From Arthrobacter sp. (GTDB lineage: Bacteria > Actinomycetota > Actinomycetes > Actinomycetales > Micrococcaceae): a DNA stretch of 36,973 nt. This document shows, one piece after another, positions 14,607-23,290 of the stretch. Below the pieces are notes generated by a model. It was not told the origin of the DNA, did not search any database, and saw nothing but the letters and a program-made list of their open reading frames with translations. Numbering within the stretch: the stretch's first letter is position 1; the number at the start of each line of letters is the position of its first letter. A program made the translations under genes and the position numbers. The stretch is taken from NCBI RefSeq assembly GCF_030540645.1, contig NZ_JAUNVV010000027.1, positions 1-36,973 on the forward strand. The letters are read 5' to 3'.

Positions 14607-15842
14607 CTACCGGCTGACGAGGGCGGCCTTGCTGCGGTAGACGGCCAGGAAGGAGGAGATGCGGCGCACTGCCTCCTCAATGTCGTCAATCGAGGGAAGG
14701 ATCACGAATCTGAAGTGGTCGGGCGTGGGCCAGTGGAACGCCGTGCCGTGTGAAACAAGGATCTTTTGGTCCTGGAGCAAGTCGATGACGAACTTCTCGT
14801 CGGATTCGATGGGGTAAAAGTCCGGATCCAACTTCACGAACAAGTACATGGCTCCTGCTGCTGGCACGCATGACACCCCGGGGAGCGCATTGAGCAGATC
14901 CGAGGCCCTGTCGCGTTGCTCCCGCAGTCGGCCGCCTGGCCGGGTCAGGTCGTTGATGCTTTGGTACCCGCCCAGGGAGGTTTGAATGGCGTGCTGGGCG
15001 GGCACATTTGAACATAGGCGCAGTGAGGCGATCAGCTCCAACGCCTCCTTGAACCCTGCCATCGCGGCGCGCGGACCGGACAGTGCAACCCATCCTGCGC
15101 GGTAGCCCGGCATGCGGTAGGCCTTGGACAAGCCACTGAAGGTGAGCGTGCAGACGTCCTCGGCCAAGGAGGCCATGTGGATGTGGGGGCGGCCGTCATA
15201 GATGATCTTTTCGTAGATCTCATCGGCAAAGATCACCAGGTCATGCTTCTGGGCCAACTCCACGAACCTCTCCAGAATGGCGCGGGGGTAGACGGCGCCG
15301 GTGGGGTTGTTGGGGTTGATGATGACGATGGCCCGCGTCCTGGACGTAATTTTTGCTTCCACGTCTGCCATGTCCGGCCACCACTGGTTGTCTTCATCGC
15401 ACAGGTAGTGGACGGGCACTCCCCCGGTCAGGGTCACCGTTGCCGTCCACAGCGGATAGTCGGGTGCCGGGATCAGGACTTCGTCGCCGTTTTCCAGAAA
15501 TGCCTGCAGGGTCATGGAGATCAGCTCACTGACACCGTTGCCCACAAAGATGTCATCCACGCCGATCTTCCGCAGGCCCTTCGTCTGGTAATACTGCGAA
15601 ATGGCCGTCCTGGCGGAGAAGATGCCCTTGGAGTCGCTGTAGCCTTGCGCCCCCCGTAGGTGGTGGATCATGTCCACCACGATGGACTCCGGCGCCTCCA
15701 AGCCAAACGGTGCCGTGTCGCCCAAGTTCATCCGCAATATCCGGTGGCCTTCAGCTTCCATCTTCTGGGCCGCATGCAAGATGGGGCCGCGAAGTTCGTA
15801 TCGTACATTGGCTAGCTTGCTGGAGTGTTGCATAGGGCGCAT
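14607..15842 (-). CDS. AlaA-like PLP-dependent aminotransferase
   Basis: The protein is a class I/II aminotransferase of about 411 residues. Motifs are GYSDSKGI near the N-terminus, APDYPLW, NPNNPTGAVYP, the PLP aspartate region IFADEIYEKI, the PLP lysine in FSGLSKAYRMPGYRAGW and a C-terminal arginine in FRFVILPS. The N-terminus KLANVRYELRGPIL and the NLGDTAPFG segment resemble AlaA-type alanine aminotransferases, which make alanine from pyruvate and glutamate. The start is uncertain: ATG at 15842 (weak GGA upstream) or ATG at 15833. It lies 73 bp downstream of the acyl-CoA ligase gene on the same strand. Confidence 0.9.
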   Translation of the reverse strand: MRPMQHSSKLANVRYELRGPILHAAQKMEAEGHRILRMNLGDTAPFGLEAPESIVVDMIHHLRGAQGYSDSKGIFSARTAISQYYQTKGLRKIGVDDIFVGNGVSELISMTLQAFLENGDEVLIPAPDYPLWTATVTLTGGVPVHYLCDEDNQWWPDMADVEAKITSRTRAIVIINPNNPTGAVYPRAILERFVELAQKHDLVIFADEIYEKIIYDGRPHIHMASLAEDVCTLTFSGLSKAYRMPGYRAGWVALSGPRAAMAGFKEALELIASLRLCSNVPAQHAIQTSLGGYQSINDLTRPGGRLREQRDRASDLLNALPGVSCVPAAGAMYLFVKLDPDFYPIESDEKFVIDLLQDQKILVSHGTAFHWPTPDHFRFVILPSIDDIEEAVRRISSFLAVYRSKAALVSR

Positions 15843-15915
15843 ACATTCCAGTTTCGCATAGGTGCCCGCGCTTATGCCTGAACCGTCCATATTGCGGCGC
15901 AAACAAGCCAGCCGG

Positions 15916-17634
15916 CTAAAGCGTTGGAAGCACCTGCTCCTTGACTTGCTTGCGCAATATCTTTCCCAGCATGGAGCGCGGCATGTCCTGAACTTGGACG
16001 ATCCTGACCGGCACCTTGTAGGCGGTCATCTGTTCCTTGCACCAAGCCCGCAACGCTGCTTCGTCCAAGCCGGCACCGGCTTCAAGCACGACGGCGGCAA
16101 CCACCATTTCCCCGCCCCGTTCGGAAGGCTTGCCAAAGACCGCGACGTCGGCAACGCCGTCGTACGTTCGCAGGATGGCCTCCACCTCCGAGGGGGAAAC
16201 GTTGAAGCCGCCGGTGATGATCAGTTCCTTGACCCTGTCCACAATGGTGGTGAACCCGTCCGGATCGACTGTGACGATGTCCCCCGTGCGCAGCCAGCCG
16301 TCCTCGGTGAGAGTCTTGGCGGTTTCCTCCGGGTTGTTCCAATAGCCTTGGAAAACCTGTGGGCCCTTGAGCAGCAGCTCGCCACGTTCCCCCGGGGCCA
16401 CTTCCGCTTCTACGCTGTCCTTCCCCTCGCCGTCCATGCCGACAACTTTCATCAGTGTGGACGGAAACGGCACGCCGATGGTTCCGTTGCGGCGGCTTGG
16501 GTGGAACGGGTTGCCCAGCGCCACGGGTGAGGATTCGGTCATGCCGTATCCCTCCACCAACAAGCCGCCGGAGACTGATTCCCACAGCTCCACCACATGG
16601 TCCGGGAGGTTCATGGCTCCGGAGATGCAGTATTTGCAGGAGCGCAGCGAGACTCCCTTTTCCTTCGCTGCCACGGCTGTGCGTTCGTAGATGGGCGGCA
16701 CGGCGCAGTACACGGTGGCAGGGGACTTCTTCATGGCGGCCAGCACCAAGTCCGTATCGAATTTGGGGAACAGCACCAAAAGGCCCTGTTTGCGGATGCC
16801 AAACGTGAGGTAGAGCGTCATGCCAAAGGCGTGGAACATGGGCAGGATGGCGTATAGGATCTCCTTGCGCTGCTGCGCCCCATGCATCCATGCTTCCCCT
16901 TGGAGTGCATTGGAATACAGGTTGAAGTGACTCAGCATGGCGCCTTTGGGGTGGCCTGTGGTGCCCGAGGTGTAGCCAATGACGGCGAGGTCGTGCACGC
17001 CTGGGCGCGGGTGTGAGTCGTTGAGTGGGCCGCTGGCCAGTAATTGCTTCCACGGCATGGCCCCCAGCGCCGGCCCCGTCAGCGCTGACCGGGTCTCACG
17101 TAGTTTGCGCAGCGGCAGTCCGAGGGCCAGCCGCTTGATCGTGGGGAACGCGTCAAGAAGATTCACGGCCACAATGTGTTCCACGCGCTCATCGGCGGGA
17201 AATTGCTGCAGTGACGCCACTGATTTATCCCACGCAATGGCCACCCGTGCACCGTGGTCCTGGAACTGGTGGAGGAGTTCGCCCGTCGTGTAGAGCGGGT
17301 TGTGTTCAACAACGACGGCGCCTAGGCGCAGCACCGCGTAGAACGCCACCACATGTTGGGGGCAGTTGGGCAGGATGACGGCCACCCTGTCCCCCGCCTT
17401 GACGCCCAACCGGCGCAAACCTTCAGCCGCTTGTGCCACTTGCTCGCCCAATTCCCGGTAGCTGGTGCGCCTGGCGAAGAACTCCAGCGCGGGATGTCCG
17501 TCAGCTTCCGCAACCGAGCGTTCAAACATTTCCACGAGGGATTCACTGGGCAGTTTTATCTCGGCTCCAACGCCTGGCTGGTAGTTCTTCACCCAAGGCT
17601 GGGATACGGGCGGGAGCTGAGCTGAAGTGGCCAT
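15916..17634 (-). CDS. Long-chain fatty acid-CoA ligase
   Basis: The 572-residue adenylate-forming enzyme activates fatty acids to acyl-CoA with ATP. Motifs in order: IGYTSGTTGHPKGAMLSH (ATP loop), GYGMTESSPV, GWLRTGDIVTVDPDG, RVKELIITGGFNVSPSE (hinge) and a C-terminal PRSMLGKILRKQV with the catalytic lysine. The overall pattern is FadD-like. The ATG at 17634 starts MATSAQLPPV; the frame is open 38 codons further upstream, but that part is basic and unlike the family. A G-run lies immediately before the ATG. The aminotransferase follows 73 bp downstream. Confidence 0.92.
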   Translation of the reverse strand: MATSAQLPPVSQPWVKNYQPGVGAEIKLPSESLVEMFERSVAEADGHPALEFFARRTSYRELGEQVAQAAEGLRRLGVKAGDRVAVILPNCPQHVVAFYAVLRLGAVVVEHNPLYTTGELLHQFQDHGARVAIAWDKSVASLQQFPADERVEHIVAVNLLDAFPTIKRLALGLPLRKLRETRSALTGPALGAMPWKQLLASGPLNDSHPRPGVHDLAVIGYTSGTTGHPKGAMLSHFNLYSNALQGEAWMHGAQQRKEILYAILPMFHAFGMTLYLTFGIRKQGLLVLFPKFDTDLVLAAMKKSPATVYCAVPPIYERTAVAAKEKGVSLRSCKYCISGAMNLPDHVVELWESVSGGLLVEGYGMTESSPVALGNPFHPSRRNGTIGVPFPSTLMKVVGMDGEGKDSVEAEVAPGERGELLLKGPQVFQGYWNNPEETAKTLTEDGWLRTGDIVTVDPDGFTTIVDRVKELIITGGFNVSPSEVEAILRTYDGVADVAVFGKPSERGGEMVVAAVVLEAGAGLDEAALRAWCKEQMTAYKVPVRIVQVQDMPRSMLGKILRKQVKEQVLPTL

Positions 17635-17867
17635 CCCCCCATTTTGCCGTCCCCGTCTCGTAGTGTCGAGGCAACCTGCTTTCCGGTGCTTTCGCTTTCT
17701 CCTGGAAGTTGTCTGATTTCTCACAAACACGACTTTCCGGGCCTCCATAGCACAGGCACAGCAGAAGCAGGAACGGCTGGACGTTGCTAAGCTGAAGAGT
17801 CGGGCATTCCACCAGAGTGGAAACGCACCGCAACCACTCTCATCCCTCTAAGGAGATCTGCGCCTCA

Positions 17868-18503
17868 ATGACATCCGTGGCCACTGAATCACTGCGTGAA
17901 CAGCTGTGGAATCGTCGATACGACGAGAACATTGCCCCCATCACCGAGCTGTGCGATACCTTGGCGGAAGCCAAGCCCCAACAGCAGGTGGCCTATGTGG
18001 ATCCGGTTCACGACGTGGATGAGTGCAAGATCATCAGCTTGTTCTCCAACGTTGGGGAAATGGATCCCTCCGGTTTCATCACCGCCGGCGACGAGCAGGC
18101 AGCTACGCGTTTGCTTGGCATCCACTGGCAGATCGGGCTGCGCCCCAGCTATGTCATGCCATGGAATGTGCACCCCTGGTTCACGCCCGGCGAGCCCAAC
18201 GGCCGCCTCAGCGCACCCCAGATCGAGGCGGGCTTGCGTCCCCTGGTGAAGTTCCTGACCCTCGTTCCCCGCGCTTCCGCCCTGGTTGCCCATGGCACGG
18301 AAGCGCACCGCCTGGCGGACCAGCTGCTCAAGGCTCAAGGTCCCATGCTGTACAAGCGTGGCTTCGGCATCTACAAGGTCCGTTCCCTGTCCGGGCGCAG
18401 CTTTGCCGGCTCAGCAGAACGCCAGCAACAGTGGCTGCTTGAATCGACCAAGGCGTACGCCGAGTCCATGACCCGCAACGGCATCACGCTCAAGGGCCGC
18501 TAA
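17868..18503 (+). CDS. Uracil-DNA glycosylase-like protein
   Basis: The 211-residue protein looks like a divergent member of the UDG fold found in Arthrobacter-like genomes. SLFSNVGEMDPSGFIT (58-72) could stand for the N-terminal uracil pocket motif. YVMPWNVHPW (95-104) is a possible central beta-strand with Asn. VRSLSGRSFAGSAERQ (171-186) takes the place of the HPSPLS-type loop. The usual catalytic Asp or Asn and the His of UDG families cannot be assigned with certainty, so activity is unproven. The ATG at 17868 follows AAGGAG (17850-17855). The gene is divergent from the acyl-CoA ligase. Confidence 0.6.
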   Translation: MTSVATESLREQLWNRRYDENIAPITELCDTLAEAKPQQQVAYVDPVHDVDECKIISLFSNVGEMDPSGFITAGDEQAATRLLGIHWQIGLRPSYVMPWNVHPWFTPGEPNGRLSAPQIEAGLRPLVKFLTLVPRASALVAHGTEAHRLADQLLKAQGPMLYKRGFGIYKVRSLSGRSFAGSAERQQQWLLESTKAYAESMTRNGITLKGR

Positions 18504-18654
18504 AACCTTTTCAAGCACCGCCATAATTCCTGAGGGATTTGATGGATCGATGTCGCCTCTTTTCGGCATTTTCGGTCTATCAAGTGCGTCATGGCTGTTT
18601 AAGGGCGACGACGGATCCGTGCCATCCGCTGTTTCGTCCGGCTACGCTGATGCC

Positions 18655-19782
18655 ATGGTTGGGACGGAAATCTTGAAGCCGCGTCGGCGGCGCAGCAGCC
18701 GGGACATGTCCGTCGCTGCCTGCGCTGCCGCCGCCTTGTTCTTGACGGCATGCCAAGGGCCAACCCCGGAAGCACCCATACTGTCCCCCAGTGTCACGAA
18801 TGACGTTGCAACCGGCTTTGCAGCCCCCTGGTCCGTAGCACTGCTGGCGGACGGCAGCATGCTGGTCAGCGAACGGGACTCGGGGCAGATTCTGGAAGTC
18901 TCGCCGTCGGGGGCGAAACACCTTGTGGGCGCAGTGCCCGGGGTGCGCCATCAGGGCGAAGGCGGACTGCTTGGCCTGGCCGTGCACCTGGGCGGCTGCA
19001 AGGACAATCCTGCACCCGACACCGGTACTGGCTGCATCACCGTCTATGCATACCTGACCACAGCCTCAGATAACCGGATAGTGCACCTGCCTCTGCTGGG
19101 CATGCCCGGTACGCGGTCGCTTGGCCCGGCCACGGTCATTTTCGACGGCATTCCCAAGGCTGGCAACCACAATGGCGGGCGCATCGCGTTTGGGCCCGAC
19201 GGCATGCTCTACGCCACCGCAGGCGACGCCGGAAACCGCACCACTGCACAGGACCCGAACTCACTCTCGGGCAAGATCCTGCGGCTGAAACCTGACGGCA
19301 AAATCCCGACGGACAACCCCTTTCCCGGTAGCCCCGTATGGTCGCTGGGACACCGCAACCCGCAAGGCATTGCCTGGGATGAACAGGGCCGCATGTGGGC
19401 GTCGGAGTTTGGCCAGAACACGTGGGACGAACTCAATGAGATCGTCCCCGGAGGGAACTACGGCTGGCCTGTCGTTGAAGGTACCGGCAATGATTCACGT
19501 TTCCGCGATCCGGTGCTGACCTGGACCACGGCCGAGGCCAGCCCCAGCGGCATAGCAATCGACGGGACAACGTTGTATATGGCGGCCCTGCGTGGGGAAC
19601 GCCTCTGGATCGTTGAGCTGGCCAATACTCCTACTACCCGCTCTGTCCTTGTCGGAGAGTTGGGTCGCCTCCGCGACGTCGCCTTAACGCACGATGGCCG
19701 CCTGTATGTCCTGACGAACAATACAGACGGCCGCGGCACTCCCAACCCGGGCGACGACAAGATTATCGACGTCACCCGGTAA
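18655..19782 (+). CDS. PQQ-dependent sugar dehydrogenase, lipoprotein
   Basis: The 375-residue product is a glucose/sorbosone-dehydrogenase-type six-bladed propeller that oxidises aldoses outside the membrane using PQQ. Motifs include APWSVALLADGSMLVSE, HQGEGGLLGLAVH, NHNGGRIAFGPDGMLYA, SLGHRNPQGIAWDEQG and GGNYGWPVVEG, as in YliI/Asd enzymes. A basic N-terminus (RRRRSSRD), a hydrophobic stretch and the lipobox LTAC (30-33) indicate a lipoprotein. The start is uncertain: ATG at 18655 gives the signal peptide cleanly, while an ATG at 18550 would add 35 unlikely residues. It converges on the sugar isomerase gene with an 11-bp gap. Confidence 0.88.
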   Translation: MVGTEILKPRRRRSSRDMSVAACAAAALFLTACQGPTPEAPILSPSVTNDVATGFAAPWSVALLADGSMLVSERDSGQILEVSPSGAKHLVGAVPGVRHQGEGGLLGLAVHLGGCKDNPAPDTGTGCITVYAYLTTASDNRIVHLPLLGMPGTRSLGPATVIFDGIPKAGNHNGGRIAFGPDGMLYATAGDAGNRTTAQDPNSLSGKILRLKPDGKIPTDNPFPGSPVWSLGHRNPQGIAWDEQGRMWASEFGQNTWDELNEIVPGGNYGWPVVEGTGNDSRFRDPVLTWTTAEASPSGIAIDGTTLYMAALRGERLWIVELANTPTTRSVLVGELGRLRDVALTHDGRLYVLTNNTDGRGTPNPGDDKIIDVTR

Positions 19783-19793
19783 CCCGGGGCGTG

Positions 19794-20690
19794 CTAGCCC
19801 AAGTGCGGGGCCACGAGTTCGGCGTAGCGTGCCTTGACGGTATCCACGACTTCGGCGAAGGGCTGCGCCCAGATGCCTTCGTTGAAGATTTCCACCTCGA
19901 CGACGCCGTTGTAGCCTGCCTCGGCAACCCAGCTTCCGATGGTGGCGAAGTCGATGACGCCGTCGCCCATGAAACCGCGGGAGAGCAGCGCATCGGAGGC
20001 GATGGGCAGGTTGAAGTCGCACACCTGGTAGGAGGCGATGCGTCCTTCTGCACCGGCGCGGGCGATCTGCTCGCGCAGGGACGGATCCCACCACACGTGG
20101 AACGTGTCAACGACGACGCCGACAGCCTCCGCCGGATGCGGGGCGGCCAGGTCCAGGGCCTGGCCCAGGGTGGAGAGCACGGCGCGGTCGGCCGCATACA
20201 TCGGGTGTAGTGGCTCAAGCACCAGGCGGACACCGTGCTCAAGGGCAAATGGCACCAGCTCGGCAAGGCGGTCTGCCACGCGCTGGCGTGCCAGGACAAT
20301 ATCCTTGCCACCGGCTGCGGCAACAGCAGTGCCGCCGCCGTCCACGGCGCCCGGTGAGACGCTGAAGTCCGGAAGGCCGCCCACCACCATGATGATTTCG
20401 GTGGTGCCCAACGCCTTGGCCTCCAGAATGGCAGCCTTGTTGTCGGCAAGGGCTGCAGCCTGGCCGGGGCCGTCCGCTGCGGTCAGGAAGCCGCCGCGGC
20501 ACAGGCTCGAGACGCTCAGCCCGGAGGCGCGGACCATCTCGACGGCCGTGTCCAAGCCAACCTCGGCCACTTTGTCGCGCCACAAGCCAATGTGCTGCAG
20601 GCCAGCGGCCACGCTGAGGTCAAGCGCTTCTGCAAGGGAGGCCTTCTTGATGGTTGCGGTGTTGATGGAGAGCTTCTCAAACGTGCTCAT
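19794..20690 (-). CDS. Sugar phosphate isomerase/epimerase, xylose-isomerase-like barrel
   Basis: The 298-residue protein is a TIM barrel of the AP-endonuclease-2/xylose-isomerase-like family. It begins KLSINTATIKKASLAEALDL and contains LEPLHPMYAADRAVLS, VVDTFHVWWDP and EVEIFNEGIW, which carry the expected acidic and histidine metal ligands. Members interconvert keto- and aldo-sugars, epimerise them, or act as lyases on 3-keto-glycosides. The ATG overlaps the DUF993 stop as ATGA (20687-20690), with GAGGTGA as ribosome binding site. It is the last gene of the LacI-controlled operon. The substrate is unknown. Confidence 0.88.
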   Translation of the reverse strand: MSTFEKLSINTATIKKASLAEALDLSVAAGLQHIGLWRDKVAEVGLDTAVEMVRASGLSVSSLCRGGFLTAADGPGQAAALADNKAAILEAKALGTTEIIMVVGGLPDFSVSPGAVDGGGTAVAAAGGKDIVLARQRVADRLAELVPFALEHGVRLVLEPLHPMYAADRAVLSTLGQALDLAAPHPAEAVGVVVDTFHVWWDPSLREQIARAGAEGRIASYQVCDFNLPIASDALLSRGFMGDGVIDFATIGSWVAEAGYNGVVEVEIFNEGIWAQPFAEVVDTVKARYAELVAPHLG

Positions 20691-21916
20691 GCATTCACCT
20701 CTTCCGCAATGGTCACGGCCGAGTCGACGCCGGCAGCGTTCAGGAAGCACGCCATCCGACCCGCAGCAAGCTCCGGATTCAGCAGTAGTCCGGCTGTGTT
20801 TGCCAGGCGGAACAGCTTCACCAAGTGGAACAGGTCGCGGCCCGAGTGCAGTCCGCCAATCATTTGGAATCCGGCCTGGTAGCCGTTGAGCCAGGCAAGG
20901 AACGCAATGCCCGTCTTGTAGTAGTACGTCGGTGCCTCGAAAATGTGAAGCCCAAGGTCCCGGGTGGAATCCAGGATGGCCCGTGCTTCGGCGGGGCGGC
21001 CGGCGTCGTACTCCTGCAGTGCCGTGCTTGCAGCGGGGGCGATGGCTGCGAAGATGCCCAGCAGCGCGTCCGAGTAGTGTTCGCCGTCGCCGTCGATCAG
21101 TTCCGGATAGTTGAAGTCATCGCCCGTGTAGAGGCGCACGCCCTCCGGCAGGTTGGCGCGCAGTGCAATCTCATGGGCGGCGTCGAGCAGTGAAACCTTT
21201 ACGCCGTCAACGTTCCCGGCGTGCGCTTCGATGAGCTGGCTGAACGTAGCAGTGGCCGCTGCCACCTCGTCGCTGCCCCAGTAACCAGCCAGGGCGGGGT
21301 CGAACATGGTGCCCAGCCAGTGCAGGACGACCGGCTTTTTGACCTCGTCAAGCAGTGTGCCGTAGATGGACAGGTAGTCCTCCGGGCCCGATGCAACCTT
21401 GGCAAGGGCGCGCGAGGCCATCAGGATGACCTTGGCCCCGGATGCCTCGACAACGGCGATCTGCTCGCGGTAGGCCGCAAGTACGGCTGCCAGACCCTCG
21501 GCGCCGGGTTCGACGTCGGCCGGGTCAAGCTGGTCGGTGCCGGCACCGCAAGCCAGGAGGTCGCGAACCGTGCGCTCCGGAGTAGCGAAACGGGCGGCCT
21601 CGGCGGCACTGCGGTTGATCAGATCCTGTGTGGCGGACCAGTCCAGACCCATACCGCGCTGTGCGGTGTCCATGGCGTCTGCAATGCCTACACCCCAGCT
21701 CCACAGCTCGCGCCGGAAAGCCAGTGTTGCGTCCCAGTCGATGTCGGCAGGGGCGCCGGGGACGTTGTTGCCCAGCACTTTGGGTGTGACGTGGGCTGCC
21801 GCGTACACCTTGCGGGAGCGGATCAGCTCCGTGGGCTTGCGCCACGGACCGGTTGCGTTCAGCGTCAACGACTCAAGCTTCCCAGTGGGTAGCGGAAGGG
21901 TGATTGAGATGCTCAT
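20687..21916 (-). CDS. DUF993 protein, dihydrodipicolinate-synthase-like barrel
   Basis: The 409-residue protein matches my memory of DUF993, a family placed with dihydrodipicolinate synthase-like class I aldolases. Recognisable segments are AAHVTPKVLGNNVPG, IDWDATLAFRRELWSWG, VVLHWLGTMFDP, VDGVKVSLLD (candidate Schiff-base lysine) and GVRLYTGDDFNYP. No activity is established to my knowledge. The start is the ATG at 21916, two bases past the oxidoreductase stop. Its own stop overlaps the isomerase start. It probably performs a lyase or aldolase step on the product of the dehydrogenase, which is inferred from context. Confidence 0.8.
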   Translation of the reverse strand: MSISITLPLPTGKLESLTLNATGPWRKPTELIRSRKVYAAAHVTPKVLGNNVPGAPADIDWDATLAFRRELWSWGVGIADAMDTAQRGMGLDWSATQDLINRSAAEAARFATPERTVRDLLACGAGTDQLDPADVEPGAEGLAAVLAAYREQIAVVEASGAKVILMASRALAKVASGPEDYLSIYGTLLDEVKKPVVLHWLGTMFDPALAGYWGSDEVAAATATFSQLIEAHAGNVDGVKVSLLDAAHEIALRANLPEGVRLYTGDDFNYPELIDGDGEHYSDALLGIFAAIAPAASTALQEYDAGRPAEARAILDSTRDLGLHIFEAPTYYYKTGIAFLAWLNGYQAGFQMIGGLHSGRDLFHLVKLFRLANTAGLLLNPELAAGRMACFLNAAGVDSAVTIAEEVNA

Positions 21917-21918
21917 CT

Positions 21919-23142
21919 TTACAGCTCGATTTCCGGGATGTCCAGGGTGCGGCGCTCGTCGGAGGACTGCAGGCCCAGCTCGGCCAGCTGCACACCTCGG
22001 GCTGCGGAGAGCAGGCCAAAGCGGTGTTCGCGGCCGGCGATCACGTCGCGCAGGAATTCTTCCCACTGCAACTTGAAGCCGTTGTCCAGGTCGGCGTTGG
22101 CGGGCACTTCCTGCCATTGTGCACGGAAGGATTCGGTGACGGGCAGGTCCGGGTTCCAAACCGGCTTGGGCGTGTGGGCGCGCTGCTGGGCAACGCACTT
22201 GTTCAGGCCTGCAACAGCCGAGCCGAGGGTGCCGTCGATCTGGAATTCCACGAGCTCGTCACGGTACACGCGCACGGCCCAGGAGGAGTTGATCTGGCCG
22301 ATGACGGCGTCACCTTCCGGGGTTTCCAGCTCGAAGATGCCGTAGGCGGCGTCGTCGGCCGTTGCCTTGTACTCCTTGCCAGCCTCGTCCCAGCGGGCGG
22401 GGATGTGCGTGGCAGTCTTGGCGTTGACGGTCTTGACCTTGCCGATGATGCCTTCAAGGACGTAGTTCCAGTGGCAGAACATATCGGTGGTCATGCCGCC
22501 GCCGTCTTCCTTGCGGTAGTTCCAGGAGGGGCGCTGGGCGGCCTGGTGGTCGCCTTCGAACACCCAGTAGCCGAATTCGCCGCGAATGGACAGGATGCGT
22601 CCGAAGAACCCTTCATCCACGAGGCGGCGCAGTTTCACCAGGCCGGGCAGGTACAGCTTGTCGTGCACCACCCCTGCCGTGATGCCGGCGTCCTTGCCAA
22701 TACGGGCCAACTCAATGGCTTCTTCGAGGGTTTCAGCCGTGGGCTTTTCGGTGAAGATGTGTTTGCCGTTGGCCATGGCCTTCTTCAAGGTGGCGGCTCG
22801 CAGGCTGGTCATGGAGGCGTCAAAGACGACGTCGACTGTGGGGTCTGCGATGATCGCGTCCAGGTCGGTGGTCCAGTGCTCAACGTTGTGCAGCTCGGCC
22901 AGCTCGCGCACCTTGGCTTCGTTGCGGCCAACCAGGATCGGCTCGATCGCCACCTTCGTGCCGTCTTCCAGGGTCAGTCCGCTGTCGCGCAACGGCAAGA
23001 TGGAACGCAGCAGGTGCTGGCGGTAGCCCATGCGGCCGGTGATGCCGTTCATGGCGATGCGGATGACCTTCTTGCCGTCGGCGACGTTGCCGGCAGTTGC
23101 GGCTTGTGCCGCCGTTCCTTCGTTGGAAGCTGTAAGAGTCAC
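21919..23142 (-). CDS. Gfo/Idh/MocA-family oxidoreductase
   Basis: The 407-residue protein has an N-terminal Rossmann domain (IAMNGITGRMGYRQHL, residues 29-44), the GKHIFTEKPTAE segment (127-137) whose EKP motif binds the nicotinamide, and a C-terminal substrate domain. Such enzymes oxidise or reduce sugars and cyclitols with NAD(P). The start is GTG at 23142, with AGGAG 7 nt upstream; an ATG 25 codons earlier would fall on the operator and is rejected. It is the first gene of the operon with DUF993 and the isomerase, about 65 nt after the predicted transcription start. The substrate is unknown. Confidence 0.92.
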   Translation of the reverse strand: MTLTASNEGTAAQAATAGNVADGKKVIRIAMNGITGRMGYRQHLLRSILPLRDSGLTLEDGTKVAIEPILVGRNEAKVRELAELHNVEHWTTDLDAIIADPTVDVVFDASMTSLRAATLKKAMANGKHIFTEKPTAETLEEAIELARIGKDAGITAGVVHDKLYLPGLVKLRRLVDEGFFGRILSIRGEFGYWVFEGDHQAAQRPSWNYRKEDGGGMTTDMFCHWNYVLEGIIGKVKTVNAKTATHIPARWDEAGKEYKATADDAAYGIFELETPEGDAVIGQINSSWAVRVYRDELVEFQIDGTLGSAVAGLNKCVAQQRAHTPKPVWNPDLPVTESFRAQWQEVPANADLDNGFKLQWEEFLRDVIAGREHRFGLLSAARGVQLAELGLQSSDERRTLDIPEIEL

Positions 23143-23199
23143 TGTTTTCTCCTGGAAGTGGTGGTCGTCAGGTACCGGAAACCCGGCGTGGCCTAAACT

Positions 23200-23217
23200 T
23201 TGGAAAGCGCTTTCCAA
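23200..23217. promoter_or_regulatory. LacI-type operator
   Basis: TTGGAAAGCGCTTTCCAA is a perfect 18-bp palindrome with the central CG step typical of LacI/PurR/CcpA-type operators. It overlaps the end of the -10 box and the expected start of the oxidoreductase operon. The adjacent LacI-family gene is the probable ligand. Only one copy was seen in the window. Confidence 0.85.
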
Positions 23218-23244
23218 TATATGCTGAACTTATCCCGGGGTCAA
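23216..23244 (-). promoter_or_regulatory. Promoter of the oxidoreductase operon
   Basis: On the minus strand TTGACC (23239-23244) is followed after exactly 17 bp by TATATT (23216-23221), a near-consensus housekeeping promoter. The operator begins within the -10 box, so repressor binding should block initiation. Confidence 0.8.
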
Positions 23245-23290
23245 GGACTTTTACGCTTCCCGGCAAATTTCTTTAGACAAGGACGCACCA

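Noticed and set aside
21904..23196. 430-codon open frame on the plus strand opposite the oxidoreductase
   Set aside because: It is antisense to a clear Gfo/Idh/MocA gene and would start within the DUF993 region. Codon bias explains its length.
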